From: Variovorax sp. WDL1
GTDB taxonomy: Bacteria; Pseudomonadota; Gammaproteobacteria; Burkholderiales; Burkholderiaceae_C
NCBI RefSeq assembly: GCF_001541225.1
Contig: NZ_LMTS01000327.1
Location: forward strand, 56,129 to 120,128
DNA length: 64,000 bases
Direction of reading: 5' to 3'
Below the pieces are notes generated by a model that did no database searches, was not told the origin of the DNA, and saw only the letters and a list, made by a program, of their open reading frames with translations. The position numbers and the translations under genes are program-made. Shown in pieces: positions 1 to 10,500 of the stretch (positions within the stretch are counted from its first letter, which is position 1; every line of letters begins with the position of its first letter).

Positions 1-824
1 TCGCCGGCGCTGGTGGCGAGCCACACCACCTCGAGTTTGGGGAACGCCGCCTCGAAATGCAGGCGCTCGTTGCCGATCTCGAGCACCAGCACGGCGTTTT
101 CGCTCATGCGGGCCGGTGCATCGGCGAACAGGCGGCGCACGAAGTCCATGCCGTCGGCGCCGCCGGCCAGGGCCAGCTCGGGCTCGGCACGGTACTCGGC
201 AGGCAGGGCGGCCATGCTCCGTGCGTTGACGTAGGGCGGGTTGCACAGGATCAGGTCGTACGGTCCGCGCACGGCGGCGAGCCCGTCGGATTCGATCAAC
301 GTGATGCGATCGTCCAGCGCATGCCGCGTGACGTTGATGGCTGCGACCTCGAGGGCCTCGGTCGAGAGATCGGCCGCATCGACGCGGATGTCCGGATAGG
401 TCAGGGCGGCCAGCACGGCAAGACTGCCGTTGCCGGTGCACAGGTCCAGCACCCGTTGCGTGTGCTCGCCGAGCCAGGGGTCGATGGTTCCGTCGGCCAG
501 CAGCTCGGCGATGAAGCTGCGCGGCACGATGGCGCGCTCGTCCACGTAGAAGGGCACGCCCTGCAGCCAGGCTTCCTTGGTGAGGTAGGCCGCGGGCTTG
601 CGCGTGGCGATGCGCGCCGCCAGCAGCTCGGCCACGCGCGCGGCATCGGCTGGCGAAACAGGGCGCCCGGCCGCTTCGTCCAGGCTGTCGAGCGGCAAGC
701 CCAGGCGCCACAGCACCAGCCACGCCGCCTCGTCGAAGGCGTTGGTCGTGCCGTGGCCGAAGGCGACGCCGGCCTCGGCCAGCTGCTTTTCGCCGGCCTC
801 GATCAGTTTCATGACCGTGGTCAT
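1..824 (-). CDS. prmB: Ribosomal protein L3 glutamine methyltransferase PrmB (3' end off the left edge)
   Basis: Likely the SAM-dependent N5-glutamine methyltransferase of ribosomal protein L3. The reading frame is open from the ATG at 824 to the window edge: 274 codons, with perhaps 10-25 C-terminal residues missing. An SAM-binding motif I of the type LDLCTGNGSLAVLA and the NPPY signature of glutamine N5-methyltransferases (codons at 231-242, residue 195) are present. An N-terminal helical region of about 110 residues precedes the Rossmann domain, as in PrmB and HemK. It starts 22 bases after the dapE stop and is probably co-transcribed with it. PrmC/HemK is the alternative, but the N-terminal sequence and length fit PrmB better. 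Confidence 0.9.
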   Translation of the reverse strand, partial: MTTVMKLIEAGEKQLAEAGVAFGHGTTNAFDEAAWLVLWRLGLPLDSLDEAAGRPVSPADAARVAELLAARIATRKPAAYLTKEAWLQGVPFYVDERAIVPRSFIAELLADGTIDPWLGEHTQRVLDLCTGNGSLAVLAALTYPDIRVDAADLSTEALEVAAINVTRHALDDRITLIESDGLAAVRGPYDLILCNPPYVNARSMAALPAEYRAEPELALAGGADGMDFVRRLFADAPARMSENAVLVLEIGNERLHFEAAFPKLEVVWLATSAG

Positions 825-846
825 CACGGTCCCACGCTCGGCATTG

Positions 847-2028
847 TCATACGCCAACCAGCGCTTCGAGCCGATCCAGCGTGCGTTGGTAGATGTTCTT
901 GAGCTGCTCGATCTCGGCGACGGCGATGTGCTCGTCGATCTTGTGGATGCTCGCGTTGACCGGCCCCAGTTCGACCACCTGCCTGCAGATCTTCGCGATG
1001 AAGCGCGCATCGCTGGTGCCGCCGCTGGTCGAGAGCTCGGTCTCGATGCCGGTCTCGTCGCGGACGGCCTGCTGCACCGCGGCTACCAGTTCGCCGGGCG
1101 GCGTGAGGAAGGGCAGGCCGCCCACGGTCCACGAAAGGGTGTAGTCGAGCCCGTGCGCATCGAGCACCGCCTTGACCCGCGCCTGCAGGGACTCGGGGGT
1201 GGCTTCGGTCGAGAAGCGAAAGTTGAAGTCGACCACCGCACTGCCGGGAATCACGTTGCTGGCGCCGGTGCCCGCATGGATGTTGCTGATCTGCCAACTG
1301 GTCGGCTGGAAGTACGGATTGGGCGCGGCGTCCCAGCCGCCCGCCGCGTTGATCGTGACGAGTTCCGCCAGTGCGGGCGCAAAGGCATGCACCGGATTCT
1401 TCGCGAGGTGCGGGTAGGCGATGTGGCCTTGCACGCCATGAATGGTGAGCCGCCCGCTCATGGTGCCGCGCCGGCCATTCTTGATCATGTCGCCGCAGCG
1501 CTCGACCGAGGTGGGCTCGCCGACGATGCAGTAGTCGATTCGTTCCCCACGCGCGGCCAGCGCATTGCACACCACCACCGTGCCGTCGACGGCGGGGCCC
1601 TCTTCGTCGCTGGTGAGCAGCAGGGCCAGGGTGAGACGCGGGTCGGGCCGGGCGGCCAGGAAGTCCTCGATCGCGACCACGAAGGCGGCCAGCGAGGTCT
1701 TCATGTCGCAGGCACCGCGGCCGTACAGCTTGCCGTCGCGGTGGGTGGGTGTGAAGGGGTGGCTCGTCCACTGCTCCAGCGGGCCCGTGGGCACCACGTC
1801 GGTGTGTCCGGCAAAGGCCAGTGTGCGCGCGGCCTCGGCGCCCGCGCTGCCCGGGCGCACGGCCCACAGGTTGGTCACGCGAAAGTCGGCGGGGCCACTC
1901 TCGAAGGTCTCGAGCCTGAAGCCCAGGCGGGCCAGCCGCTCGCCGAGGATCTGCTGGCAGCGCGCGTCGTCGGGGGTTACCGAGGCGCGGGAGATCAGTT
2001 GTTCGGCGAGTTGCAGCGTACGGGACAT
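847..2028 (-). CDS. dapE: Succinyl-diaminopimelate desuccinylase DapE
   Basis: Cytosolic M20 metallopeptidase-fold enzyme that hydrolyses N-succinyl-LL-2,6-diaminopimelate in the succinylase branch of lysine/meso-DAP synthesis. It has 393 residues, close to the usual 375-380. Visible motifs are AGHTDVVPTG (His75 metal ligand, Asp77), GRGACDMK with bridging Asp108, and TSDEEG with general base Glu142 and metal ligand Glu143. The start at 2028 (MSRTLQLAEQ) matches the family N-terminus. An in-frame ATG at 2142 would add 38 residues encoded by the adjacent palindromic repeat and is rejected. dapC and dapD lie upstream on the same strand. Confidence 0.96.
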   Translation of the reverse strand: MSRTLQLAEQLISRASVTPDDARCQQILGERLARLGFRLETFESGPADFRVTNLWAVRPGSAGAEAARTLAFAGHTDVVPTGPLEQWTSHPFTPTHRDGKLYGRGACDMKTSLAAFVVAIEDFLAARPDPRLTLALLLTSDEEGPAVDGTVVVCNALAARGERIDYCIVGEPTSVERCGDMIKNGRRGTMSGRLTIHGVQGHIAYPHLAKNPVHAFAPALAELVTINAAGGWDAAPNPYFQPTSWQISNIHAGTGASNVIPGSAVVDFNFRFSTEATPESLQARVKAVLDAHGLDYTLSWTVGGLPFLTPPGELVAAVQQAVRDETGIETELSTSGGTSDARFIAKICRQVVELGPVNASIHKIDEHIAVAEIEQLKNIYQRTLDRLEALVGV

Positions 2029-2036
2029 GAATGAAG

Positions 2037-2205
2037 CTAGTCCAATGAATCGTTGGAATGGCATCCCGAGGGACGCGCGAGACGGGCTGCGATGCAAGGC
2101 GCGAAGCGCAGCGATGCCCTGTGGCATCGCGAGCATTCGCAACGCCGCAGCGCGGCTCGTATCGCGGGGACAGCGGGTGTCATTTCAGTGATTCAGTGGA
2201 CCTAG
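2037..2205. repeat. 169-bp long imperfect palindrome (MITE/REP-like element)
   Basis: The whole interval between pilU and dapE is an imperfect inverted repeat centred near 2120/2121. The centre is a perfect 8-bp stem, GCGATGCC-CTGT-GGCATCGC (2111-2130). The outer ends also match: CTAGTCCAATGAATC on the left against CTAGGTCCACTGAATC read from the right. Intermediate blocks pair with scattered mismatches, giving arms of about 84 bases. CTAG occurs at both ends and could be a target duplication or part of the termini. The right end supplies the TAG stop of pilU (2202-2204). No coding potential is evident. It looks like a non-autonomous palindromic mobile element, but no second copy lies in this window. 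Confidence 0.8.
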
Positions 2206-3350
2206 TGTCGGACGTCGAGCGTGATGTCCGTGAAGGAGGGTTCGTCGACCTGGTCGAGCAAGGCGTGCTCTTCCTTGCGGGCCGGTGCCGCATTGCGGTT
2301 CTGCAGGCGCCACATCAGGTTGGTCGGGGAATCGGCCTGCGACAGGACTTCCTCGCGGCTGACGCGGTTCTCGGTGATGAGGCGGGCGATGTCCTCCTCG
2401 AAGGTCTGCGAGCCTTCGGCCATGGATTGCTCCATCGCCTCCTTGACACCGGAGAAGTCGCCCTTGCTGATCAGGTCGGCCACCAGCGCGGTGTTGAGCA
2501 TGACCTCCAGCGCCGGCACGCGGCTGCCCTCGGGCGTGCGCAGCAGGCGCTGCGCGATGATGGCCCGCATTGCGCCGCTCAGGTCGCCCAGCAGGGTGGC
2601 GCGCACTTCGACTGGGTAGAAGCTCAGGATCCGGTTGAGCGCGCGGTAGCTGTTGTTGGCGTGCAGCGTGGCCACGCACAGGTGGCCCGACTGGGCGTAG
2701 GCAATGGCGGCCGTCATGGTCTCGCGGTCGCGGATCTCGCCGATCTGGATCACGTCGGGCGCCTGGCGCAGCGCGTTCTTGAGCGCGATCTGCAGCGACT
2801 CCGTGTCGCTGCCGACGTCGCGCTGGTTCACCATCGACTTCTTGTTGGTGTAGGTGAATTCGATCGGCTCCTCGACGGTGAGGATGTGGCCGCTGGCGTG
2901 CTCGTTGCGGTAGTCCAGCATCGAGGCCAGCGTGGTGCTCTTGCCGGCGCCGGTGGAGCCCACCATCAGGATGAGGCCGCGCTTTTCCATCACCAGGGTC
3001 TTGAGGATCCCGGGCAGGTTCAGGTCGTCGAAGGTGGGGATCTCCGAGGCGATGTGACGCACCACCACGGCGTAGCTGCCGCGCTGGCGCATGCCGCTGA
3101 TGCGGAAGTTGCCCGCGCCCTCGAGGGCGACCGCCATGTTGAGCTCGCCGGTACGCTCGAGCTCGGCGATGCGCGCCTCGGGCACCACCTCCGCCAGCAG
3201 GGCCAGCGGCGCCTCGGGCGGCAGCACCTGCGCGTTGATGGGCAGGCAGTTGCCGTTGATCCGGATCAGCGCCGGGGAGTGCGCCGACAGGTAGATGTCG
3301 GAGGCCTTGCGCTCGGCCATCAGGCGCAGAATTCTCTCCATCGTCTTCAT
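2202..3350 (-). CDS. pilU: PilT/PilU-family type IV pilus retraction ATPase
   Basis: Hexameric motor ATPase that powers type IVa pilus retraction at the inner membrane. It has 382 residues, the same length as Pseudomonas PilU. Motifs in order are Walker A GSTGAGKS (131-138), Asp box VEEPIE (159-164), Walker B DVIQIGEIRD (199-208) and His box GHLCVATLHANN (222-233). The N-terminal start and the C-terminal region resemble PilU more than PilT. The ATG at 3350 follows a GGAGGAG ribosome-binding site. No pilT or other pilus gene is nearby; it sits alone between dapD and dapE. Its stop codon lies inside the palindromic repeat. Confidence 0.9.
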   Translation of the reverse strand: MKTMERILRLMAERKASDIYLSAHSPALIRINGNCLPINAQVLPPEAPLALLAEVVPEARIAELERTGELNMAVALEGAGNFRISGMRQRGSYAVVVRHIASEIPTFDDLNLPGILKTLVMEKRGLILMVGSTGAGKSTTLASMLDYRNEHASGHILTVEEPIEFTYTNKKSMVNQRDVGSDTESLQIALKNALRQAPDVIQIGEIRDRETMTAAIAYAQSGHLCVATLHANNSYRALNRILSFYPVEVRATLLGDLSGAMRAIIAQRLLRTPEGSRVPALEVMLNTALVADLISKGDFSGVKEAMEQSMAEGSQTFEEDIARLITENRVSREEVLSQADSPTNLMWRLQNRNAAPARKEEHALLDQVDEPSFTDITLDVRH

Positions 3351-3394
3351 CGGCTCTCTCCTCCAGCGTGGTTGGGAATGGGTGTCGCGGCTTC

Positions 3395-4215
<821 letters not shown>

Positions 4216-4219
<4 letters not shown>

Positions 4220-5427
4220 GGATGGGCTCGGTTCTGGATGAAGTTCACGATGCGCTGCGCGGCCTCGGTGCATTCAGCGGTGTCGGCCACCAGCGCCATG
4301 CGGATGCGGCCGCGGCCCGGATTGGCGCCGCCGGCTTCGCGGGCGAGATAGCTGCCGGGCAGCACGGTCACATTGTATTGAGCGTAGAGCGCGCGGGCGA
4401 AGGCGGCGTCGTCGCCCTGCCACGACGCGGGCACGCCGGCCCACAGGTAGAAGCTGGCATCGGGCAGCCGCACGTCCAGCACGTTTTCGAGCAGGGGCGT
4501 GACTGTCGCGAACTTGGCGCGGTACTGGGCGCGGTTCTCGATGACGTGCGCCTCGTCGCCCCACGCCGCGATGCTGGCCGCTGCCACCGCCCCGCTCATC
4601 GCGCTGCCGTGGTAGGTGCGGTAGAGCATGAAGGACTTGATGATCGCGGCGTCGCCCGCCACGAAGCCGCTGCGCAGGCCGGGGACGTTGCTGCGCTTGG
4701 ACAGGGAGGTGAGCGCGATGAGATTGCGGAAGTCGCTGCGGCCCAGCTTCGCCGCGGCCTGCAGGCCCCCGAGCGGCGGCTCGTCGCGGAAGTAGATTTC
4801 GCTGTAGCACTCGTCGGCCGCGATCACGAAACCATGGCGGTCCGACAGGGCGAAGAGCTTCTGCCACTCCTCCATCGGCATCACCGCGCCGGTCGGGTTG
4901 CCGGGGGAACACACGAAGACCAGCTGGGTGCGCTCCCACACCGCGGCCGGGACGCTGTCCCAGTCGACCGCGAAATTGCGCGCCGGCACGCTGGGCACGT
5001 AGTACGGCTCGGCGCCCGCCAGCAGGGCCGCGCCCTCGTAGATCTGATAGAAGGGGTTGGGCGAGAGCACCACCGGGGCAGGTGTCGTCGACGCATCGAC
5101 CACTGTTTGTGCGAGCGCGAACAGCGCCTCGCGCGATCCGTTGACCGGCAGCACCTGCGTGGCAGGGTCCAGGTCGAGCGCGTATCGGCGCTGCAGCCAA
5201 CCAGTGAAGGACTGGCGCAGCTTCAGGTCGCCGGCGGTCGCCGGATACACCGCCAGTGCGCCCAGGCCGGCGGACAGCGCCTCCTTGATGAACTCCGGCG
5301 TCGGATGCTTGGGCTCGCCGATGCCGAGGCTGATGGGCGCGAATTCCGGGTTCGGCGTGACATCCGAGAAGAGCCGGCGCAGCCGCTCGAACGGGTAGGG
5401 CTGCAGCTTGGAGAGCAGGGGGTTCAT
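4216..5427 (-). CDS. dapC: Succinyldiaminopimelate aminotransferase DapC
   Basis: Fold-type I PLP aminotransferase of 403 residues that makes N-succinyl-LL-diaminopimelate from the DapD product using glutamate. Motifs are SPGNPTG (174-180), the PLP-contacting Asp205 in ADECYSE, and the Schiff-base lysine Lys244 in SLSKRSNVPGLR. The start MNPLLSKLQPYPF is typical of betaproteobacterial DapC. It is 11 bases downstream of argA and overlaps dapD by four bases. The direct dapD linkage favours DapC over the related ArgD or AspC functions. Confidence 0.93.
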
Positions 5428-5438
5428 GGTGTCGATGT

Positions 5439-6785
5439 TCAGAGCTTCTTGACCAGCACCTGGCTCTTGCGGTCCCAGTTGTACTTGCGCTTGCGCGCCT
5501 CGGGCAGCCAGTCGGGGTTGACTTGCTGGAAGCCGCGCCTGAGGAACCAGTGCATCGTGCGGGTGGTCAGCACGAAGATGCTTTCGAGCCCGCTGGCCTT
5601 GGCGCGCTGCTCGATGCGCTTGAGGATGCGCTCGCCATCGCCTTGCGACTGCGACTGCGGCGACACGGTGAGCGCCGCCATCTCCGCCGTCTTCGCCTCC
5701 GGATAGGGGTAGAGCGCTGCGCAGCCGAAGATCACGCCGTCGTGCTCGATCACCGTGTACTGGCCGATGTCGCGTTCGATCTCGGTGCGGCTGCGCTTGA
5801 CCAGCGTGCCGTCTCGCTCGAAGGGCTCGATCAGCTGCAGGATGCCACCGATGTCGTCGGCCGTGGCTTCGCGCAGTGACTCGAGCTTCTCGTCGATCAC
5901 CATGGTGCCGATGCCGTCGTGCACGTAGACCTCGAGCAGCAGCGATCCGTCCACCGCGAAGGGAATGATGTGGTTGCGCTCCACGCCCGCCTCGCAGGCC
6001 TTGACGCAATGCTGCAGGTAGAAGCCCGTATCGGTCGGCTTCTGCGGCGGCGCAAGCGAGGCCAGCAGCTTCCTGGCACTGTCGAGCGGCAGCTCGGTGT
6101 CGATCGGATTGTCTTCGCCTACGGGCTGGGCGGGGTCCTGAGGGATGCCCGGCACCTCGGTCAGGAAGATCAGCTTGTCGGCCTGGATCGAGATCGCCAC
6201 GCTGGTCGCGACCTCCTCCATTGTCAGGTTGAAGGCCTCGCCGGTGGGCGAGAAGCCGAAGGGCGACATCAGCACCATGGCGCCGAAGTCCAGCCCGTGG
6301 CGGATGCCGGCGGCGTCCACCTTGCGCACCAGGCCCGAGTGCTGGAAGTCGACGCCGTCCACCACGCCGACGGGCCGCGCGGTGATGAAGTTGCCGGAGA
6401 CCATGCGCACGGTGGAGCCTGCCATGGGCGTGTTCGGCAGGCCCTGGCTGAAGGCGGCCTCGATCTCGTAGCGCAGCTGGCCGGCGGCTTCCTGTGCGCA
6501 ATCGAGCGCCACTTCGTCGGTGATGCGGATGCCATGAGAGTACTTCGCCGCGTGGCCCTTCGCGCGCAGCTGCTCGTTGACCTGCGGCCGGAAGCCGTGC
6601 ACCAGCACCACCTTGACGCCCATGCTCTGGATCAGCGCCAGGTCCTGCGCAATGTGGGGCAGCTTGCCGGCGGCGATAGCCTCGCCTGCCATGGCGACCA
6701 CGAAGGTCTTGCCGCGATGCATGTGGATGTAGGGCGCCACCGAGCGGAACCAGGGGACGAAGGTGAAATTGAAGACGGTGGACAT
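5439..6785 (-). CDS. argA: Amino-acid N-acetyltransferase ArgA (N-acetylglutamate synthase)
   Basis: Acetyl-CoA:L-glutamate N-acetyltransferase, first step of arginine biosynthesis. It has 448 residues, as in classical ArgA. Residues about 1-290 form an amino-acid-kinase fold (VLVHGFRPQVN near the start) that normally binds arginine for feedback inhibition. Residues about 300-448 form a GNAT acetyltransferase domain ending in FLRRGFQQVNPDWLP. The ATG at 6785 begins MSTVFNFTFVPWFRSVAPYI, the usual family N-terminus. It precedes dapC by 11 bases and may be co-transcribed with the dap cluster. Confidence 0.96.
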   Translation of the reverse strand: MSTVFNFTFVPWFRSVAPYIHMHRGKTFVVAMAGEAIAAGKLPHIAQDLALIQSMGVKVVLVHGFRPQVNEQLRAKGHAAKYSHGIRITDEVALDCAQEAAGQLRYEIEAAFSQGLPNTPMAGSTVRMVSGNFITARPVGVVDGVDFQHSGLVRKVDAAGIRHGLDFGAMVLMSPFGFSPTGEAFNLTMEEVATSVAISIQADKLIFLTEVPGIPQDPAQPVGEDNPIDTELPLDSARKLLASLAPPQKPTDTGFYLQHCVKACEAGVERNHIIPFAVDGSLLLEVYVHDGIGTMVIDEKLESLREATADDIGGILQLIEPFERDGTLVKRSRTEIERDIGQYTVIEHDGVIFGCAALYPYPEAKTAEMAALTVSPQSQSQGDGERILKRIEQRAKASGLESIFVLTTRTMHWFLRRGFQQVNPDWLPEARKRKYNWDRKSQVLVKKL

Positions 6786-6809
6786 GGGGAGGCCGTGAGG
6801 GGGCTGACG

Positions 6810-7229
6810 TCAGCTCGAATGGAAAGGATTTTCGACGACAAGCCTCCCGAATCGCTGGCCGTGCTGGCCGTCATGCGACACGAGCACGTCGGCATTGGCG
6901 CGCAGCGCGGCTTCGAGAATCAGCGCGTCCCACCACTGCAGCCGATGCTTTTGAGCCAGCTCGGCCGCGGCCACGACGCTCTCGGCGGTGGCGCCGACCA
7001 CGTCGAACGCGCACAGCTGGCTGATCTGGCTGGTGGCTTCGCGTGTGCTGAGCGGGGGCTTCAGCTTGCGCGTCGTGATGTTGTAGAACTCCTGCAGCAC
7101 CTGGGTGCTGAGCGCGACCGTGTCGTCCTTGATGGCTCGGGCAAAGCGGTCGATCGCGATCTCCTTGCGGACGGGATCGCCCGCGTCGACTGCGTAGACC
7201 AGCACGTTGGTGTCGAAAAAGGTGGTCAT
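6810..7229 (-). CDS. VapC-like PIN-domain toxin
   Basis: A 139-residue PIN-domain protein, probably the RNase toxin of a type II toxin-antitoxin pair. Acidic metal-ligand positions of the PIN fold are visible: Asp near the start in FFDTNVLVYA, Glu in LQEFYN, and WWDALILEAA followed by a later Asp in VLVSHD. The ATG at 7229 overlaps the antitoxin stop in a TGATG arrangement, which fixes the start and implies coupling. The gene ends 24 bases before argA on the same strand. The RNA target is unknown. Confidence 0.85.
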   Translation of the reverse strand: MTTFFDTNVLVYAVDAGDPVRKEIAIDRFARAIKDDTVALSTQVLQEFYNITTRKLKPPLSTREATSQISQLCAFDVVGATAESVVAAAELAQKHRLQWWDALILEAALRANADVLVSHDGQHGQRFGRLVVENPFHSS

Positions 7230-7471
7230 CAGGAGGGGTAGGGACGATCGTGTGCGTCTTCGCGCGACCACTTCGCGCCCTGGCTGTTCGCCTTGCTGCG
7301 CCGGGCCGCGGCGATAAAGGCCTCGCCGGCAACCTGCTGGCGATCATTGCCCTGGGCGTAGTCAGCGAGGAACTCGCGGATGCGGGCACTGACGGACGTG
7401 CCTTCGTTGATGGCGCGTACGCGCGCCTTGCGCACGATGGCTTCGTCGACGGCGATGGTCAAATTGGTCAT
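7229..7471 (-). CDS. Ribbon-helix-helix-type antitoxin of the vapBC-like pair
   Basis: An 80-residue small basic protein. The first 40 residues (MTNLTIAVDEAIVRKARVRA onward, with ARIREFLADYA) resemble ribbon-helix-helix antitoxins of the VapB/FitA kind. The C-terminal half is charged and probably wraps the toxin. Its stop shares one base with the toxin start. The gene is divergent from hrpA, with 73 bases between start codons that should hold its autoregulated promoter and operator. Confidence 0.75.
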   Translation of the reverse strand: MTNLTIAVDEAIVRKARVRAINEGTSVSARIREFLADYAQGNDRQQVAGEAFIAAARRSKANSQGAKWSREDAHDRPYPS

Positions 7472-7544
7472 CCGTTTCCCCTCTGCAGCGATACGAGAAC
7501 CAGTGTAGCACGTGAACCCGTGAAGTGAGATAATCGGCCGGTTC

Positions 7545-10500
7545 ATGAGTTCCCATCCACCCCTCGCGGTGCAGGCGCGCGCGCCGCTCGCCATCGAATT
7601 TCCAGAGTCCCTGCCCGTCTCGGCGCGGCGTGACGAGATCATGGCTGCCATCGCGGGCCACCAGGTCGTCATCGTCTGTGGCGAAACCGGCTCCGGCAAG
7701 ACCACGCAATTGCCCAAGATCGCGCTGGCGATGGGCCGCGGCAAGCTCAATGCACCGCCCGGGAAGGGTCGGCTGATCGGCCATACCCAGCCGCGGCGCA
7801 TCGCCGCCTCCTCGGTCGCCAAGCGCATCGCGGAAGAGCTCAAGACGCCGCTGGGCGAGGTGGTCGGCTACAAGGTGCGCTTCCAGGACCGCCTGTCGCG
7901 CGATGCCTCGGTCAAGCTGATGACCGACGGCATCCTGCTGGCCGAGACGCAGACCGACCCGCTGCTCAAGGCTTATGACACGCTGATCATCGACGAGGCG
8001 CACGAGCGCTCGCTCAATATCGATTTCCTGCTGGGCTACCTGCGCGAGATCCTGCCGCGGCGGCCCGATCTCAAGGTGATCGTGACCTCGGCCACCATCG
8101 ATGCCGAGCGCTTTGCGCAGCATTTCGCGTCGGCAAAAGGTCCTGCGCCCACCATCTATGTCTCGGGCCGCATGTACCCCGTCGAGCAGCGCTACCGCCC
8201 CTACGAGGAGTCGCGCGACTACGACCTCAACGACGCGATCGCCGACGGCGTCGACGAGCTCTGGCGGGACCCGCGCGATGGCGGCGACATCCTGGTCTTC
8301 CTGCCTGGCGAGCGCGAGATCCGCGAGGCCGCGGACCACCTGCGCAAGCACCTGAGCCACCAGCCGCTGCTGCGCAACGCCGAGGTGCTGCCCCTGTTCG
8401 CGCGCCTGTCGCAGGCCGAGCAGGACCGCATCTTCGACAGCCACAGCGGCCGGCGCATCGTGCTCGCGACCAACGTGGCCGAGACCTCGCTGACGGTGCC
8501 TGGCATTCGCTACGTGATCGACGCCGGCACGGCGCGGGTCAAGCGCTACAGCTTCCGCAGCAAGGTGGAGCAGTTGCTGGTCGAGCCGATCAGCCAGGCA
8601 GCGGCCAACCAGCGCGCCGGCCGCTGCGGGCGGGTGGCCGATGGCATCTGCATCCGGCTTTATGACGAGAAGGATTTCGAAGGGCGCCCGCGCTTCACCG
8701 ACCCGGAGATCCTGCGATCGTCGCTGGCCGGCGTGATCCTGCGGATGAAATCGCTGCATCTGGGCGATGTCGAGCGCTTTCCCTTCCTGGAGGCGCCGCA
8801 GCGGCGCGCCATCGCCGACGGCTACCAGCTGCTCAACGAGCTCGGCGCGGTCGACGATGCCAACGAACTCACGCCCATGGGCATGGAGCTCGCGAAGCTG
8901 CCGCTGGACCCGCGCGTCGGCCGCATGATCCTGGAGGCGCGCACGCGCGGCGCGCTCGACGAGGTGCTGGTGATCGCCAGCGCGCTGTCGGTGCAGGACG
9001 TTCGGGATCGGCCTCTCGACGCGCAGCAGCAGGCGGACCAGGCGCACGCCAAGTTCGATGACGAGAAGAGCGAGTTCAGCGGGTATCTGCGGCTGTGGCA
9101 GTGGATCCATGATGCGCGCGGTGGAGGTGCGGGGGAGGGCCGCGGTGGGAGCGCGCCCACCCACAAGCTCAGCAATCGACAGTACGAGCAGCTCCTGCGC
9201 CAGAACTTCATCAACGTCCGCCGCGTGCGCGAGTGGCGCGACATCCATTCGCAACTGCTCACGGTGGTGACGGAGCACAAGTGGCGCGTCAACAGCGCGC
9301 CCGCCAGCTACGAGGCGCTGCACCTGTCCATGCTGTCGGGACTGCTCGGCAACGTGGGCTGGAAGATGGAGGAAGAAGAGGCCTACCTCGGCGCCCGCGG
9401 CATCAAGTTCCATCGGCATCCCGGCGCGCACCTCAAGAAGAAGCCCGGCCGCTGGATCGTGTGCGCCGAGCTGGTGGAGACCACGCGCCTCTTCGGCCGC
9501 GGCATCGCCAACATCGAGCCTCCATGGCTGGAGCAGGTGGCGGGCCATCTGCTGAAGAAGCAGCTGCTCGATCCGCATTGGGAGAAGAAGAGCGCGCAGG
9601 TCGTGGCGCTGGAGCGCGCGACGCTCTACGGGCTGGTGGTCTACAGCGGGCGTCGCGTGGAATTCGGCCGCGTCGATCCGGTCGCGGCGCGCGACATCTT
9701 CATCCGCGAGGCGCTGGTCGGCGGGCAGTGGGAGAGCAAGCTGCCCTTCCTTGCCGCCAACCGAAAGCTGGTGCGCGAGGTCGAGGGGCTGGAGCACAAG
9801 TCGCGCCGCCAGGACGTGCTGGTCGACGACGAGCTGATCTACGCCTTCTACGACGCCCAGCTGCCTTCCGACCTCGCCAGCGGCTTCGCGTTCGAGAGCT
9901 GGTACCGACAAGCCTCGAAGGAGGCGCCGAAGCTGCTTTACCTGACGCGCGAGGAGCTGATGCGCCACCAGGCGGCGGGGATCACGACGCAGTCCTTCCC
10001 GCCGACGCTGCGACTGGGTGGCGTGGACTGCGCGGCCAGCTATCTGCACGAGCCCGGCGATCCCAGAGATGGGCTGACGGTGACCGTGCCGCTCTTCGTG
10101 CTGAACCAGGTGAGCGAGGAGCGCTGCGAGTGGCTGGTCGCGGGCATGCTCAAAGACAAGGTGCAGGCGCTGCTCAAGAGCTTGCCGCAAAAGCCGCGGT
10201 CGCGGCTGGTGCCGTTGCCCGAATCGGCCGCACGGCTCGCCGAAGCGCTGGGGGCTCCCGAGGCCTTCGGCCACGGATCGCTGACCGAGGCGCTGCTCAA
10301 GCGGGTTCGCAACGAGGCCAGCCTGGACGTCAAGCGCACCGACTTCAAGCTCGACATGCTGCCGCCTCACCTGTTCATGAACCTGCGCGTGGTTGACGAA
10401 CACGGCCGGCAGCTGGGCATGGGCCGCAACCTCGGGGCGCTGAAGGCGGAGCTGGGCGCGCAGGCACGCGGTGCCTTCCAGGCGCTGGCAGGGCTGCAGG

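Noticed and set aside
847..2142. Longer dapE start at 2142
   Set aside because: The extra 38 residues are encoded by the palindromic repeat and do not match the DapE N-terminus.
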